Source: Fibrella forsythiae (GTDB lineage: Bacteria > Bacteroidota > Bacteroidia > Cytophagales > Spirosomataceae). Taken from it: a stretch of DNA of 64,000 bases. Location: the NCBI RefSeq assembly GCF_017353175.1, contig NZ_JAFMYW010000001.1, positions 62,001 through 126,000 on the forward strand, in the 5' to 3' direction. A program made the translations under genes and the position numbers. The notes below the pieces were generated by a model. The model made no database searches. It saw nothing but the letters and a program-made list of their open reading frames with translations, and was not told where the DNA came from. This document shows, one piece after another, positions 53,348 through 62,314 of this stretch; position 1 is the first letter of the stretch, and every line of letters starts with the position of its first letter.

Positions 53348-56038
53348 TTACTTCTTCGTAACACGAATAGATATACGCCGATTTTGTGATCGGCCTTCTT
53401 CCGTATCGTTTGAGGCAACCGGATGCTCCTGACCGTATCCTTCAGCTTCCAGACGGTTGTCTGCAATGTCCAGACCTACCAGTTCTTTCTTCACCGACTG
53501 GGCACGATCGCCTGAGAGTTTAAGGTTCGCGTCGGCATTACCCGTATTATCGGTATAGCCGCCCAATTTGATGTTCACGGCTGGGTATGCCTTCAGAATT
53601 TCGGCGACATTCTTTAGTTGTTCCTGCGATTCCGGCTTCAGCGTGGCTTTTCCCGTTTCAAACGTCAGCCGGTCGAAGTCGAACCAGGTCGTTTTATCAA
53701 CGGGCTTCTCCGACTTGATAAACGTCAGCAGGTTTGCTTCAACGCCATCAACATCAACGCCTGTCAGCGACACCTTGCCCAGATTAATATCAATAGGAGT
53801 GAACTGATTATTGGGTGTGCTGACCTGCTTGTTGTCGGCCGCTGTAGATTCTTCCAGCGGTACTTCTGTACCCGCAGCAACTTTGCCTTCTTTGTTAAAG
53901 CCAGCTACATCCGAGGATTTGATAGCGATATACGGCGCAATAACCAGCGATACAATCGACATCAGCTTGATCAGGATATTCATGGATGGGCCAGACGTAT
54001 CTTTGAACGGATCACCAACGGTATCACCCGTTACGGATGCTTTGTGTGGCTCTGATTTTTTATAGTACATCTCGCCATTGATCAGCACCCCTTTTTCAAA
54101 CGATTTCTTGGCGTTATCCCAGGCACCACCGGCGTTATTCATGAAGATCCCCATCAGAACGCCTGATACGGTTACGCCAGCCAGCAGACCCCCCAGTACT
54201 TCAGGACCGAAAATGAACCCAACAACGATGGGAACTGACAGGGCAATAGCACCAGGCAGAATCATCTCACGGATAGACGCCTGCGTTGAAATGGCGACGC
54301 ACTTCTCATACTCGGGTTTGCCCGTGCCTTCCATTATGCCCGGAATCTCACGGAACTGACGACGAACTTCCTCCACCATGGCCATAGCCGCACGCCCCAC
54401 AGCTGCAATGGCCAGCGACGAGAAGATGTAGGGAATCATAGCACCTACAAACAGACCTGCCAATACATCAGCTTTATAAATATCGATGGCCGAAATGCCC
54501 GAGATACCCACGAAAGCGGCAAACAGGGCCAGAGCAGTCAGGGCTGCCGATGCGATGGCAAAGCCTTTGCCGCTGGCGGCGGTGGTGTTACCTACGGCAT
54601 CCAGAATATCAGTGCGGCCACGAACTTCTTCGGGCAGGTAGCTCATCTCGGCAATACCACCAGCGTTATCGGCAATCGGACCGAATGCGTCAATAGCCAG
54701 TTGCATGGCGGTAGTGGCCATCATACCGGCGGCAGAAATAGCTACACCATACAAACCAGCGAAGTGATAGGAGGTGTAGATACCGGCTGCCAGAACAAGG
54801 ATAGGTAATACGGTAGATTCCATACCAACGGCCAGACCGCCGATGATGTTAGTAGCCGCACCCGTAGCTGATTGCCGGATGATCGACAGGACCGGACGAC
54901 GACCCATTGCCGTGTAATATTCAGTAATGATCGACATCAGGGCACCAACGATAAGACCCGTCAGGATGGCGAAGAACACATCGATACGCGTGAACTCAAC
55001 GCCACGAATCTTCATAATACCCTCTGGCAGTACCGCGTTCACCAGGAAATAAGAGGCTACTACGGTCAGGATGATCGACCCCCAGTTGCCCAGGTTGAGC
55101 GCTCCCTGTACATTACCATTGTCATCTTTTACACGCACAAGGTAGCAGGCCAGGATCGAGAAGATCAGGCCCATGCCAGCAATCAGTACAGGTAAAACGA
55201 TTGGTGCGTGACCAACGATATTGCTTGCTTCAGGAATAACAATTTCACGCCCCAGCACCATAGTGGCGAGAATGGTAGCTACATACGAACCGAATAAGTC
55301 GGCGCCCATACCGGCCACATCACCCACGTTATCACCTACGTTATCGGCAATGGTAGCCGGGTTACGCGGGTCATCTTCGGGGATACCCGCTTCTACTTTG
55401 CCAACCAGGTCGGCCCCTACGTCGGCTGCTTTCGTGTAGATACCGCCGCCTACCCGGGCGAATAAGGCAATTGATTCGGCTCCCAGCGAGAAACCGGCCA
55501 GCACTTCCAGCGCGCGCTCCATTGGAACACCGTTGACATCGCCGAAGGCTCCGCCCGATTTGGCCACGAAATAATTATACAACAGGATGAACAGCACGCT
55601 CAGGCCAAGTACGGCCAAACCGGCAACCCCGATACCCATAACCGACCCACCCGTAAACGAGACGTCGAGAGCACGTGTGAGGCTGGTACGGGCTGCGTGG
55701 GCCGTACGCACGTTCGCTTTGGTGGCGACTTTCATTCCAATGTAACCGGCAAACGCTGAGGTGAAAGCGCCAATGGCGAAAGCGACCCCAATGAACCAGT
55801 GTGAGTTTTCAACCTGCGAACCGGCAAATGCCAGCACGGCCGCAACGACCGCTCCGAAGATGATAAGTACCCGCCACTCGGCCCTAAGGAACGCAATGGC
55901 ACCATCGGCAATGTAACCGGCAATCTCCTGCATTCGGGCATCGCCGGCTTCCTGCCGGTTTACCCAACTAAATTTGGCGATCATCACCACCAATCCCACT
56001 AAACCCAACAGCGGTACGATGTAAAGACTGTTATTCAT
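53348..56038 (-). CDS. hppA: Sodium/proton-pumping pyrophosphatase with C-terminal OmpA-like domain
   Basis: This is an 896-residue fusion. Residues ~1-706 form a membrane pyrophosphatase with ~16 helices; [20 protein letters not shown] and [20 protein letters not shown] are the PPi-binding acidic motifs. [10 protein letters not shown] has Ala where K+-independent enzymes have Lys, so it is of the K+-dependent class. After a ~75-residue polar linker, residues ~780-896 are an OmpA/Pal-like peptidoglycan-binding domain ([19 protein letters not shown] and [17 protein letters not shown] with its Asp and Arg). In structures of this enzyme class both termini face outward, so the OmpA domain would be periplasmic. 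Ion choice (Na or H) is not settled by reading. Confidence 0.93.
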   Translation of the reverse strand: MNNSLYIVPLLGLVGLVVMIAKFSWVNRQEAGDARMQEIAGYIADGAIAFLRAEWRVLIIFGAVVAAVLAFAGSQVENSHWFIGVAFAIGAFTSAFAGYIGMKVATKANVRTAHAARTSLTRALDVSFTGGSVMGIGVAGLAVLGLSVLFILLYNYFVAKSGGAFGDVNGVPMERALEVLAGFSLGAESIALFARVGGGIYTKAADVGADLVGKVEAGIPEDDPRNPATIADNVGDNVGDVAGMGADLFGSYVATILATMVLGREIVIPEASNIVGHAPIVLPVLIAGMGLIFSILACYLVRVKDDNGNVQGALNLGNWGSIILTVVASYFLVNAVLPEGIMKIRGVEFTRIDVFFAILTGLIVGALMSIITEYYTAMGRRPVLSIIRQSATGAATNIIGGLAVGMESTVLPILVLAAGIYTSYHFAGLYGVAISAAGMMATTAMQLAIDAFGPIADNAGGIAEMSYLPEEVRGRTDILDAVGNTTAASGKGFAIASAALTALALFAAFVGISGISAIDIYKADVLAGLFVGAMIPYIFSSLAIAAVGRAAMAMVEEVRRQFREIPGIMEGTGKPEYEKCVAISTQASIREMILPGAIALSVPIVVGFIFGPEVLGGLLAGVTVSGVLMGIFMNNAGGAWDNAKKSFEKGVLINGEMYYKKSEPHKASVTGDTVGDPFKDTSGPSMNILIKLMSIVSLVIAPYIAIKSSDVAGFNKEGKVAAGTEVPLEESTAADNKQVSTPNNQFTPIDINLGKVSLTGVDVDGVEANLLTFIKSEKPVDKTTWFDFDRLTFETGKATLKPESQEQLKNVAEILKAYPAVNIKLGGYTDNTGNADANLKLSGDRAQSVKKELVGLDIADNRLEAEGYGQEHPVASNDTEEGRSQNRRISIRVTKK

Positions 56039-56071
56039 GCTTTGACTTAGAAAAGGTTGTTAGAATGGTCG

Positions 56072-56079
56072 CAAAGATA
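56072..56079 (-). promoter_or_regulatory. hppA promoter -7 element TATCTTTG
   Basis: On the minus strand these bases read TATCTTTG, a perfect TAnnTTTG, about 34 bases before the hppA ATG. Confidence 0.65.
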
Positions 56080-56636
56080 GAATTTGCCGTATCATAAACA
56101 CGTTTGGAAACGCCCATTCTTGACTTTTTACAGGTTTATTTTGGTTATTTTTAATACAAAAAGGATGGTTTTGGCACCTATTACCGTAACTAACTGCCAG
56201 TTTGCTCAGCCTAGTGTTCTGATCCCTAACGATAAAGCGTTTTTTAGTATACACCATGGTTCATTGTTTATGCTTAGCGGCCGCGTTTACAGCTCATCAG
56301 ACAGTGTCCATTCGAGCTAAATCAGGGGAAATCCGTTCAGATCGGTGTAGCTTATCCAGCCTCATCCCTGTCTCTAAGGCTGCGTGTCAACTATGTGATT
56401 CAGGAGCAGAACGTACCTGCCTGTAGAAGTTGAAACCCGTTTTTCTGCCGAATCTGTCCAGGCGAACAACCCGCCTGGCGGTAGTTTCCTGTTGGCAAGA
56501 TGTGTAATGGCCCACGTTGCGCTGGTGCCAGAGCCGGGCCTGATAAGCGGGTAGTGAACCCCATTATTGTCAATTGGGTTGACGCTGTACAGAACAAACT
56601 GTTTATTTGTTCTGAAACCCCATTGACATTCATCCT
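56080..56636. other. Long intergenic region upstream of hppA and the PIG-L gene
   Basis: About 560 bases without a convincing gene. Short open frames on both strands (for example 56084-56320 and 56400-56633) lack protein-like composition, and one overlaps the hppA promoter. It begins AT-rich (56090-56290) and becomes more G/C-rich. It contains one AACGTACCTG copy (56411) and, near its right end, a promoter-like pair with an 8-bp palindrome. No tRNA, tmRNA or known riboswitch is recognised. An uncharacterised RNA or remnant gene is possible. Confidence 0.45.
56579..56609 (+). promoter_or_regulatory. Putative promoter and palindrome before the PIG-L gene
   Basis: TTG (56579-56581) and TTTATTTG (56602-56609), a near match to TAnnTTTG, are 20 bases apart. 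AGAACAAA (56591-56598) and TTTGTTCT (56606-56613) form a palindrome over the -7 element that could be an operator. The GTG start follows at 56637. Confidence 0.45.
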
Positions 56637-59168
56637 GTGAGACCTATCCGTTTACTTTTACTGACCGTCTTGATCGGTTTGTTTGCTTTTGACACCCACG
56701 CTCAGGTTCCCTTTGGTAAGCCCCGAACGGCTACCCCCGGCGATATTCAGTTGGGTATTCGTCGGCTAAATGTGTTGGGCAGTGTCCTGTATATCGCCGC
56801 CCACCCCGACGATGAGAATACGCTCTTCCTGACGTACCTGCACAATGAACGAAACCTGCGCACCGCCTACTTGTCGCTGACCAGAGGTGACGGTGGGCAA
56901 AACCTGATCGGTGCCGAGCAGGGCGAGTACGTGGGCGTGATCCGGACGCAGGAATTGTTGGCCGCCCGCCGGGTTGATGGCCCCGATCAATTATTTAGCC
57001 GGGCATATGATTTTGGCTTCTCAAAGTCGACAGACGAGGCGGTGAAGGTTTGGGGACGTGATCAGGTATTGAGCGATATCGTTTACCTGATCCGGAAATT
57101 TCAGCCCGATGTGATCGTGACCCGCTTTCCGCCCGACAGCCGGGCAGGACATGGTCACCATTCGGCATCAGGCTATCTGGCCGAAGAAGCCTTCAAACTG
57201 GCGAATGACCCCAAAGCATATCCTGAACAACTGAAACTGGTAAAACCATGGCAGGCCCGGCGGTTGTTCTGGAATGCCTTTATACCGGGTCAGTTCATGA
57301 GCAATAACCGCCCAAGCGAGACTGGTACCGTGATCGGCGTTGAAACCGGTTTATACAATCCGTTACTCGGAAAATCGTATGGCGAGTTGGCGGCAGAGAG
57401 CCGGAGCCAGCACAAGAGCCAGGGATTTGGTGTAGCCGCCAACCGGGGCAATAAGATCGATTACCTGTTGTTGAAAGAAGGCGACAAACCGCAGGCCGAT
57501 CTGATCGATGGTATTGACATGAGCTGGAACCGGATCCCCAATACAGAACGTATTCAGGAGCAGGTGTATAAATTGAGCAGCCAGTTCAATCCGGCCCAGC
57601 CAGCGGCCAGCGTGCCGGCGCTGGTTGCCCTGTATCAGGAAATAAGCCAGTTGGATACTTCGCAGGTGTATGTGCGTACCAAACTGGCGGAGATCGAAAC
57701 GCTGATTCAACAGTGTTTAGGGTTGGTATTTGAAGCACTGCCCGCTGATTTTGAAGCAACACCGGGCGGGAAAATAGATGTGCGGCTCAACGCGATCAAC
57801 CGGCTCAATTTTCCCGTCAAGCTGGTGAAAATCCGGTTGCCACAGTCGGGGCGGGATACAACGATGAATCTGCTGATGAAGCCGAACGAGCAGATTTCGT
57901 TTGCCATCCCAGCCAAACTGCCAGCTAGCCTGCGTTACACCCAGCCCTATTGGCTCGAAAAACCACAACAGAAAGGATTGTTTACCGTGACCGACCAGCA
58001 ACTGATTGGATTGCCGGAAGCGCCAGTTCAGTTGACGGCCGAGTTCACGATTGAACTGGAAGGAAAATCATTTACGTATACGCGACCCTGGTTGTATAAA
58101 TACACGGATCCGGTCGAAGGGGAATTATTCCGCTCATTCGAAATTCGGCCCGACGTGACGGTGAACCTCACTGAGCGTGTATATGCCTTTACTGATAACG
58201 TGGCTAAGACCGTGGATGTCGTGGTGAAAGCCAACCGGGCGGGGGTGAAAGGAACGGTGAGTCTTGAGTTGCCACAAGGCTGGCGGGCAACCCCTTCGTC
58301 AGAAGCCTTTGCGATGACCGAAAAACTCCAGGAGCAACGGGTTACGTTTACACTGACTCCCCTGAACAGCAATGCCGCAACGGGTAAATTAAAAGCCGTG
58401 GCTACTGTTGATGGCGCCCGGTTTATGAATGGAATCCGCACGATCAGTTACCCGCACATTCCACCACAGACGCTGTTTCCCGCCGCCGAAGCAACCGTTG
58501 AACGCCTGAACGTAACGGTGAAAGCCAAAAATATTGGCTACATCGCGGGGGCTGGCGATGAAGTTCCCGCTGCGCTTCGCCAGATGGGTTGCACGGTTAC
58601 TCTACTCGATGAAGTTGAACTGGGCAAAGACCTGTCCCGTTTCGACGCCATCGTGGTTGGGATCAGGGCCTATAATACCGAAGATCGGCTGCGGTATTCA
58701 CAGGAAAAACTGCTCGATTACGTGAAAAAAGGCGGAACGATGGTGGTGCAGTATGTGACGCCAGGGAATGCCGTTCTGCAATCGGGTCTGAAAGTGGATC
58801 AGATCGGTCCGTTTCCTTTCGCGGTTGGCCGAGATCGTGTGACCGAAGAAGACGCGACCATTACGCTACTGAATCCAAGTCAGTTTTTGCTGAATAAACC
58901 CAACAAAATTACTGAAGAAGACTTTAAAGGCTGGGTGCAGGAGCGGGGCCTTTATTTTGCGCAGGACTACGGGCAGGCCTATGAATCGCTCTTCTCAATG
59001 AACGATACCGGCGAGGCGCCTAAGTTAGGTAGCCTGATCTATACTGCCTACGGGAAAGGTCACTTCATTTACACTGGTATAGCTTTCTTCCGCCAGCTCC
59101 CCAACGGCGTTCCAGGTGCCTATCGCCTGTTCGCCAACCTGATTTCTGCCAGCGCGACAACTAAGTAA
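56637..59168 (+). CDS. PIG-L family deacetylase with large C-terminal region
   Basis: This 843-residue protein starts with GTG and has a signal peptide (VRPIRLLLLTVLIGLFAFDTHAQ). Residues ~35-270 form a PIG-L/LmbE zinc deacetylase: AAHPDDE (H56, D58, D59) and AGHGHHSASG (~172). Residues ~370-620 contain beta-sandwich domains (LTERVYAFTDNVAKTVDVVVKANRAGVKGTVSLELPQGW). The last ~200 residues resemble a ThuA/GATase-like fold (FDAIVVGIRAYNTEDRLRYSQEKLLDYVKKGGTMVVQYVTPGN). It probably removes N-acetyl groups from sugars in the periplasm or outside the cell. Confidence 0.88.
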   Translation: MRPIRLLLLTVLIGLFAFDTHAQVPFGKPRTATPGDIQLGIRRLNVLGSVLYIAAHPDDENTLFLTYLHNERNLRTAYLSLTRGDGGQNLIGAEQGEYVGVIRTQELLAARRVDGPDQLFSRAYDFGFSKSTDEAVKVWGRDQVLSDIVYLIRKFQPDVIVTRFPPDSRAGHGHHSASGYLAEEAFKLANDPKAYPEQLKLVKPWQARRLFWNAFIPGQFMSNNRPSETGTVIGVETGLYNPLLGKSYGELAAESRSQHKSQGFGVAANRGNKIDYLLLKEGDKPQADLIDGIDMSWNRIPNTERIQEQVYKLSSQFNPAQPAASVPALVALYQEISQLDTSQVYVRTKLAEIETLIQQCLGLVFEALPADFEATPGGKIDVRLNAINRLNFPVKLVKIRLPQSGRDTTMNLLMKPNEQISFAIPAKLPASLRYTQPYWLEKPQQKGLFTVTDQQLIGLPEAPVQLTAEFTIELEGKSFTYTRPWLYKYTDPVEGELFRSFEIRPDVTVNLTERVYAFTDNVAKTVDVVVKANRAGVKGTVSLELPQGWRATPSSEAFAMTEKLQEQRVTFTLTPLNSNAATGKLKAVATVDGARFMNGIRTISYPHIPPQTLFPAAEATVERLNVTVKAKNIGYIAGAGDEVPAALRQMGCTVTLLDEVELGKDLSRFDAIVVGIRAYNTEDRLRYSQEKLLDYVKKGGTMVVQYVTPGNAVLQSGLKVDQIGPFPFAVGRDRVTEEDATITLLNPSQFLLNKPNKITEEDFKGWVQERGLYFAQDYGQAYESLFSMNDTGEAPKLGSLIYTAYGKGHFIYTGIAFFRQLPNGVPGAYRLFANLISASATTK

Positions 59169-59180
59169 AGTCGACGCTTA

Positions 59181-59239
59181 TCAAAAACGGGTCAGGTACG
59201 TTGCTTACACCTACAGCAACGTACCTGACCCGTTTTTGA
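59181..59239. terminator. 25-bp perfect inverted repeat carrying two motif copies
   Basis: Bases 59181-59205 and 59215-59239 are exact reverse complements around a 9-base loop, and each arm holds the full CAGGTACGTT/AACGTACCTG. It lies between the convergent PIG-L and DUF2461 genes, with A and T runs at the outer ends. Confidence 0.92.
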
Positions 59240-59256
59240 TGGAAGAACAGCCTGGA

Positions 59257-59970
59257 CTACAACTGGATATCCTGCGTTTCCTGACTGAAAAACAGCTCGT
59301 TAAGATAATCGCAGTATGGTTTCACCAGTCGGCAACCCCGGAGTACTTCATCGGCGAAATTGGATTTAAGCACTTCTTTATCCGTATACCGGTGCATGAA
59401 GAACAACTGCTTGCGTTTAAGCAGGTCAATGTCGGGATGATCGGACGAGTAGCCTTTGGGGGCCGTTTTCGTGCTTTCACCAGATACTTCCGGAAAATAT
59501 TTCCTGAACTCGTCGGCTTCGATAATGTCTTTGAGTGAATCAGGATTATAGTCGATCTCCTGTCGGAACGCAGCCAGTTGAGCGGGTGTTGCCTGCCACA
59601 TCCCCGCACCCAGGAAAGATTCGTTGCCCGGCTGAATATGCAGGTAGTAATCGATCTGACCTGAATGCCGCCCACCGGGCCCAAGCGCAATGGCGAAATT
59701 TGATTTGTACGGAGCCTTGTCTTTCGAGAATCGGATGTCGCGGTTGATCCGGAAAATACAATCTTTCGGATTGGTATTCGGTAATGGATGGAACGTCGAT
59801 GCTCCGTCGATGAGTCGGGCGGTAAATGCTTCTATCTCTGATTTGGCGGCATCATATCGGGCTCTGTTGGCGTGAAACCAGTCACGATAATTGTTCTGAA
59901 CCAGGTCAGACAGGAAGGCGAGGGTAGGGGCTGTCAGAGCAGCGGAACGGGTACTGGGTTGGGTTGCCAT
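59257..59970 (-). CDS. DUF2461 family protein
   Basis: This 237-residue soluble protein fits DUF2461 (TIGR02453). LAFLSDLVQNNYRDWFHANRARYDAAKSEIEAF, FRINRDIRFSKDKAPYKSNFAIALGPGGRHS and YYLHIQPGNESFLGAGMW are the conserved blocks. The function is unknown. It converges on the PIG-L gene, with the motif-bearing hairpin between them. Confidence 0.9.
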   Translation of the reverse strand: MATQPSTRSAALTAPTLAFLSDLVQNNYRDWFHANRARYDAAKSEIEAFTARLIDGASTFHPLPNTNPKDCIFRINRDIRFSKDKAPYKSNFAIALGPGGRHSGQIDYYLHIQPGNESFLGAGMWQATPAQLAAFRQEIDYNPDSLKDIIEADEFRKYFPEVSGESTKTAPKGYSSDHPDIDLLKRKQLFFMHRYTDKEVLKSNFADEVLRGCRLVKPYCDYLNELFFSQETQDIQL

Positions 59971-60068
59971 AGTCTCTCAAAGATACAGATTTGGCCGCTG
60001 AACCCGGCATGGCTCTAAACACTCTACTTGTTAACTTGGTTAATCCGCTGTAATTAACATCTAACGGT

Positions 60069-60278
60069 ATGGCAACGAAAAACGAGAAAGCACTGGAGCA
60101 GGTCGAAGAAGAGTACAAAGACGTGCCAGCGGGCGATAAAGCTGATAATGGTGCGGGTCATGGAAGTGCTGGCGCGGGCCGAAACTCGACATCACACAAG
60201 AGTAGCAAACACAGCAAAGGCGGTAACAGCGCCGGAAGTTCAACTGGCGGCACAAAAGGCGGCCACGGCAACTCCTAG
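60069..60278 (+). CDS. Small Gly/Ser/Lys/His-rich protein
   Basis: This is a 69-residue protein. The first ~25 residues are charged and helical (MATKNEKALEQVEEEYKDVP); the rest is Gly/Ser/Ala/His/Lys-rich and disordered (SAGSSTGGTKGGHGNS). There is no signal or membrane segment. Such short hydrophilic proteins are often desiccation- or stress-linked; nothing more can be claimed. It is supported by a clear ATG, an upstream AT-rich region and a terminator-like hairpin after it. Confidence 0.55.
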   Translation: MATKNEKALEQVEEEYKDVPAGDKADNGAGHGSAGAGRNSTSHKSSKHSKGGNSAGSSTGGTKGGHGNS

Positions 60279-60294
60279 TCGGGAAAGTTCTAAC

Positions 60295-60350
60295 AGCAAC
60301 GTACCCGGATGGCTACACCTGAATTGGTTTGGTCATCCGGGTACGTTGCT
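60295..60350 (+). terminator. 17-bp perfect inverted repeat carrying two motif copies
   Basis: Bases 60295-60311 and 60334-60350 are exact reverse complements around a 22-base loop; each arm holds AACGTACCC or its complement. A third copy (GGTACGTTG) follows at 60357. It lies between the small Gly/Ser-rich gene and the broken amidohydrolase. Confidence 0.75.
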
Positions 60351-60381
60351 ATTATGGGTACGTTGCCAGACAGGCCGTAGC

Positions 60382-60998
60382 TCACAGCGCCATCTGCTTC
60401 AGATTAAGTAATCGATCTGCGTTGCCGTGCGAGAGCTTGTCAAGTTCGTCAGGAGAAAGTGCCAGTTCGGCCAGAAATGAACGCCCCTGTTCGTTCGTGC
60501 TAAACGGATAGTCAACTGAGAATAGAATGCGGTCGATACCGAACGTAGCGATGGCTGCCATCAGGGGAGGCTGCGTAAAGATGCCGCTGGTCGTGATGAA
60601 TACCTGCTCTTGCAGGGTCTGACTGATCGTGCGCGGCAGATGCGTCGTTTCGGGCTTAAAAATCGTGTCGCAACGCGCCATCATCATGGGTAGCGTTTCG
60701 CCCATATGGCCGATGATTACTTGTAGTTCCTTAAACCGCTCGAACGTACCTGACAAGATCAGCCGTAACACATGAATAGCTGTTTCGGCATGCCAGCCAA
60801 AACCTGCACGGTTATACCTGCCTCATCCATCGACTTCAAGCGTGCTTCCCCCACTTCCCTCAGCTCAGGCCCAACCCGCTTCGTTGGTGAGTTCGGGCTA
60901 TCCGGCGCAGGCCATCCTCGGGCAATTATCAATTCTTCAGGAATTCGGCTGGTCAGTTCGGGCAGGCTGATATGTTCTTCAAGTGCAACGGTACGCAT
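60382..60998 (-). pseudogene. Amidohydrolase-2 family gene broken by an internal deletion
   Basis: Two pieces of one metal-dependent hydrolase lie in different frames. The 5' piece (60998 down to ~60800) gives MRTVALEEHISLPELTSRIP...RLKSMDEAGITVQVL. The 3' piece (~60800 to 60382) gives GWHAETAIHVLRLILSGTFERFKELQVIIGHMGE...RILFSVDYPF...GNADRLLNL. Intact relatives have ~130 further residues between VQVL and GWHAETA, including the central active-site strands. Here the two edges are joined directly near 60795-60803 with a change of frame, so the product would be inactive. The relatives are decarboxylase-type amidohydrolases. Confidence 0.85.
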
Positions 60999-61139
60999 CG
61001 GGTATGGATCGTTAGCGTGTGAGTGTCGTTTCCCTTCGGCTTGCCCGGAAAACCGAACATTTCCCGGCGAAGTATGTGCTATAGCTATCTCTACGGGAGA
61101 AATAGAATAAAAAGATCGCCTGCGGTCTGGTGTAAACGA

Positions 61140-61174
61140 ATACTCCCAGCCTGAAGTGTTCAGGCTGGGAGTAT
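61140..61174 (-). terminator. Terminator of recR
   Basis: Bases 61140-61155 and 61159-61174 are perfectly complementary over 16 bases with a 3-base loop, just downstream of the recR stop on the minus strand. Confidence 0.85.
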
Positions 61175-61203
61175 CAGGTACGTTGTCTGATCAGTATTGC
61201 TTA

Positions 61204-61821
61204 CTATTCGTAGGCGATCCGGCTCAAAATGCTTCGGCCAAGAGTGACTTCATCGGCATACTCCAGATCACCCCCGATGGGGATCCCCCTGGCAATTGTT
61301 GAGATTTTAAGCTGGAACGGGCGTAGCTTTTTCTGCAGATAGAACGCCGTTGTGTCGCCCTCCATCGTTGGGCTGAGGGCCAGAATAATCTCTTTGACGG
61401 GCTCGTCGGCCTCAGATTGCTGCGTAAGTCGCTGAATGAGCGAGTCGATGTGCAGGTCGCTGGGGCCGATGCCTTCGACGGGTGAAATAATACCGCCCAG
61501 CACATGATACAGGCCCTTATACTGCGCGGTATTTTCAACGGCCAGCACGTCGCGTGTATCTTCTACCACGCAGACAATCGAGCCATCGCGGCGGGGGTTG
61601 GCGCAGATGCCGCACAACGTATCATCGGAGAGGTTATGGCATTTCCTGCAATACTGCACTTTCAGCCGCATCTCGGTCAGGGAGTGGGCTAGTGTCTGGG
61701 TTTGTTCTTCGTCGCGTTTCAGCAGGTGCAATACCAGCCGCAGGGCCGTTTTCTTGCCAATGCCCGGCAACTTGGCCACCTCCGTTACCGCGTCTTCAAT
61801 AAGCTTCGAGGGAAACTCCAA
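61204..61821 (-). CDS. recR: Recombination protein RecR
   Basis: This 205-residue protein is of normal length. The helix-hairpin-helix [18 protein letters not shown] is followed by a four-Cys zinc finger (C58, C61, C70, C73) in [17 protein letters not shown]. The Toprim domain ([18 protein letters not shown] and [16 protein letters not shown]) comes next, with [15 protein letters not shown] near the end. RecR acts with RecO and RecF to load RecA at gaps. It lies downstream of clpS on the same strand, separated by a hairpin repeat. Confidence 0.96.
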   Translation of the reverse strand: MEFPSKLIEDAVTEVAKLPGIGKKTALRLVLHLLKRDEEQTQTLAHSLTEMRLKVQYCRKCHNLSDDTLCGICANPRRDGSIVCVVEDTRDVLAVENTAQYKGLYHVLGGIISPVEGIGPSDLHIDSLIQRLTQQSEADEPVKEIILALSPTMEGDTTAFYLQKKLRPFQLKISTIARGIPIGGDLEYADEVTLGRSILSRIAYE

Positions 61822-61833
61822 GGGATGTATGAT

Positions 61834-61922
61834 TTGGGATTGCGGATATCGGACTGCGGCGTTCGAACGTGAAACTGCCGTTGATACTGACAGCGTAGCA
61901 AATCCGATATCCGCAATCCCAA
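61834..61922. repeat. Inverted repeat between clpS and recR
   Basis: TTGGGATTGCGGATATCGGA at 61834-61853 is perfectly complementary to 61903-61922 around a 49-base loop. It lies between the clpS stop and the recR start and probably terminates clpS. The wording (GGGATTGCGGATATCGGA) recalls other long intergenic hairpins here in style but not in sequence. Confidence 0.65.
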
Positions 61923-61930
61923 CTCCGAAA

Positions 61931-62209
61931 TCAGTTTAAGACTTCCGCCGAGATGCCGCGTCGGCATATCTCATTACGGAGGGGGACCAATTCCTCGAAA
62001 CCGCCGTTCTTGACGGTGCATTTGCCCTTGTAGTGAATCAGCAGCGTACACTGTTCGGCTTGTTCGGGCGAGTGTTCGCACACTTCGATCAACGTATCGA
62101 TGACGTATTCGAAGGTATTGACTTCATCGTTGAAGACTACGAGGTTATATACCTCAGTTTCTACAACTTCGTCCATGACAGTCACCTCGGGTTCAAAAAA
62201 CGGCATCAT
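61931..62209 (-). CDS. clpS: ATP-dependent Clp protease adaptor ClpS
   Basis: This protein has 92 residues from the ATG at 62209. ClpS core segments are [70 protein letters not shown], including the DEVN loop and the pocket that binds N-degrons. It feeds N-end-rule substrates to ClpAP. A longer start at 62242 is in frame but overlaps the -7 element at 62240-62247, so it cannot be used from that promoter. The Clp-like ATPase at 28 kb is a possible but unproven partner. Confidence 0.92.
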   Translation of the reverse strand: MMPFFEPEVTVMDEVVETEVYNLVVFNDEVNTFEYVIDTLIEVCEHSPEQAEQCTLLIHYKGKCTVKNGGFEELVPLRNEICRRGISAEVLN

Positions 62210-62239
62210 AACAACAGAGATTGGTAGTTGATTCTTTGG

Positions 62240-62247
62240 CAAATTTA
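62240..62247 (-). promoter_or_regulatory. clpS promoter -7 element TAAATTTG
   Basis: On the minus strand these bases read TAAATTTG, a perfect TAnnTTTG. Its position ~31 bases before the ATG at 62209 decides the clpS start. Confidence 0.6.
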
Positions 62248-62314
62248 CGGAAATTTGACCGGTTATTACCCGTTAAAATAACCCCATCAGCCTGCTAAAA
62301 GTTGCCCATTCCGC

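Larger units (their letters stand above)
724..61182. repeat. Dispersed motif AACGTACCTG / CAGGTACGTT (~78 core copies in the window)
   Basis: The 7-base core ACGTACC or its complement GGTACGT occurs about 78 times by eye count, about 43 on the plus and 35 on the minus strand. Copies lie both in genes and between them. Most extend to AACGTACCTG. Examples are near 938, 6119, 9083, 10796, 12405, 16147, 22811, 23840, 37466, 40591, 44280, 50818, 56411, 59219 and 61176. Chance alone predicts about 8. Copies are rare in parC, proS, fbaA and hppA. The function is unknown; see the findings. The span given is only the extent over which copies were seen. Confidence 0.7.

Noticed and set aside
56084-56633. 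Short open frames in the gap before the PIG-L gene
   Set aside because: The peptides look random, one covers the hppA promoter, and neither has a plausible start context.
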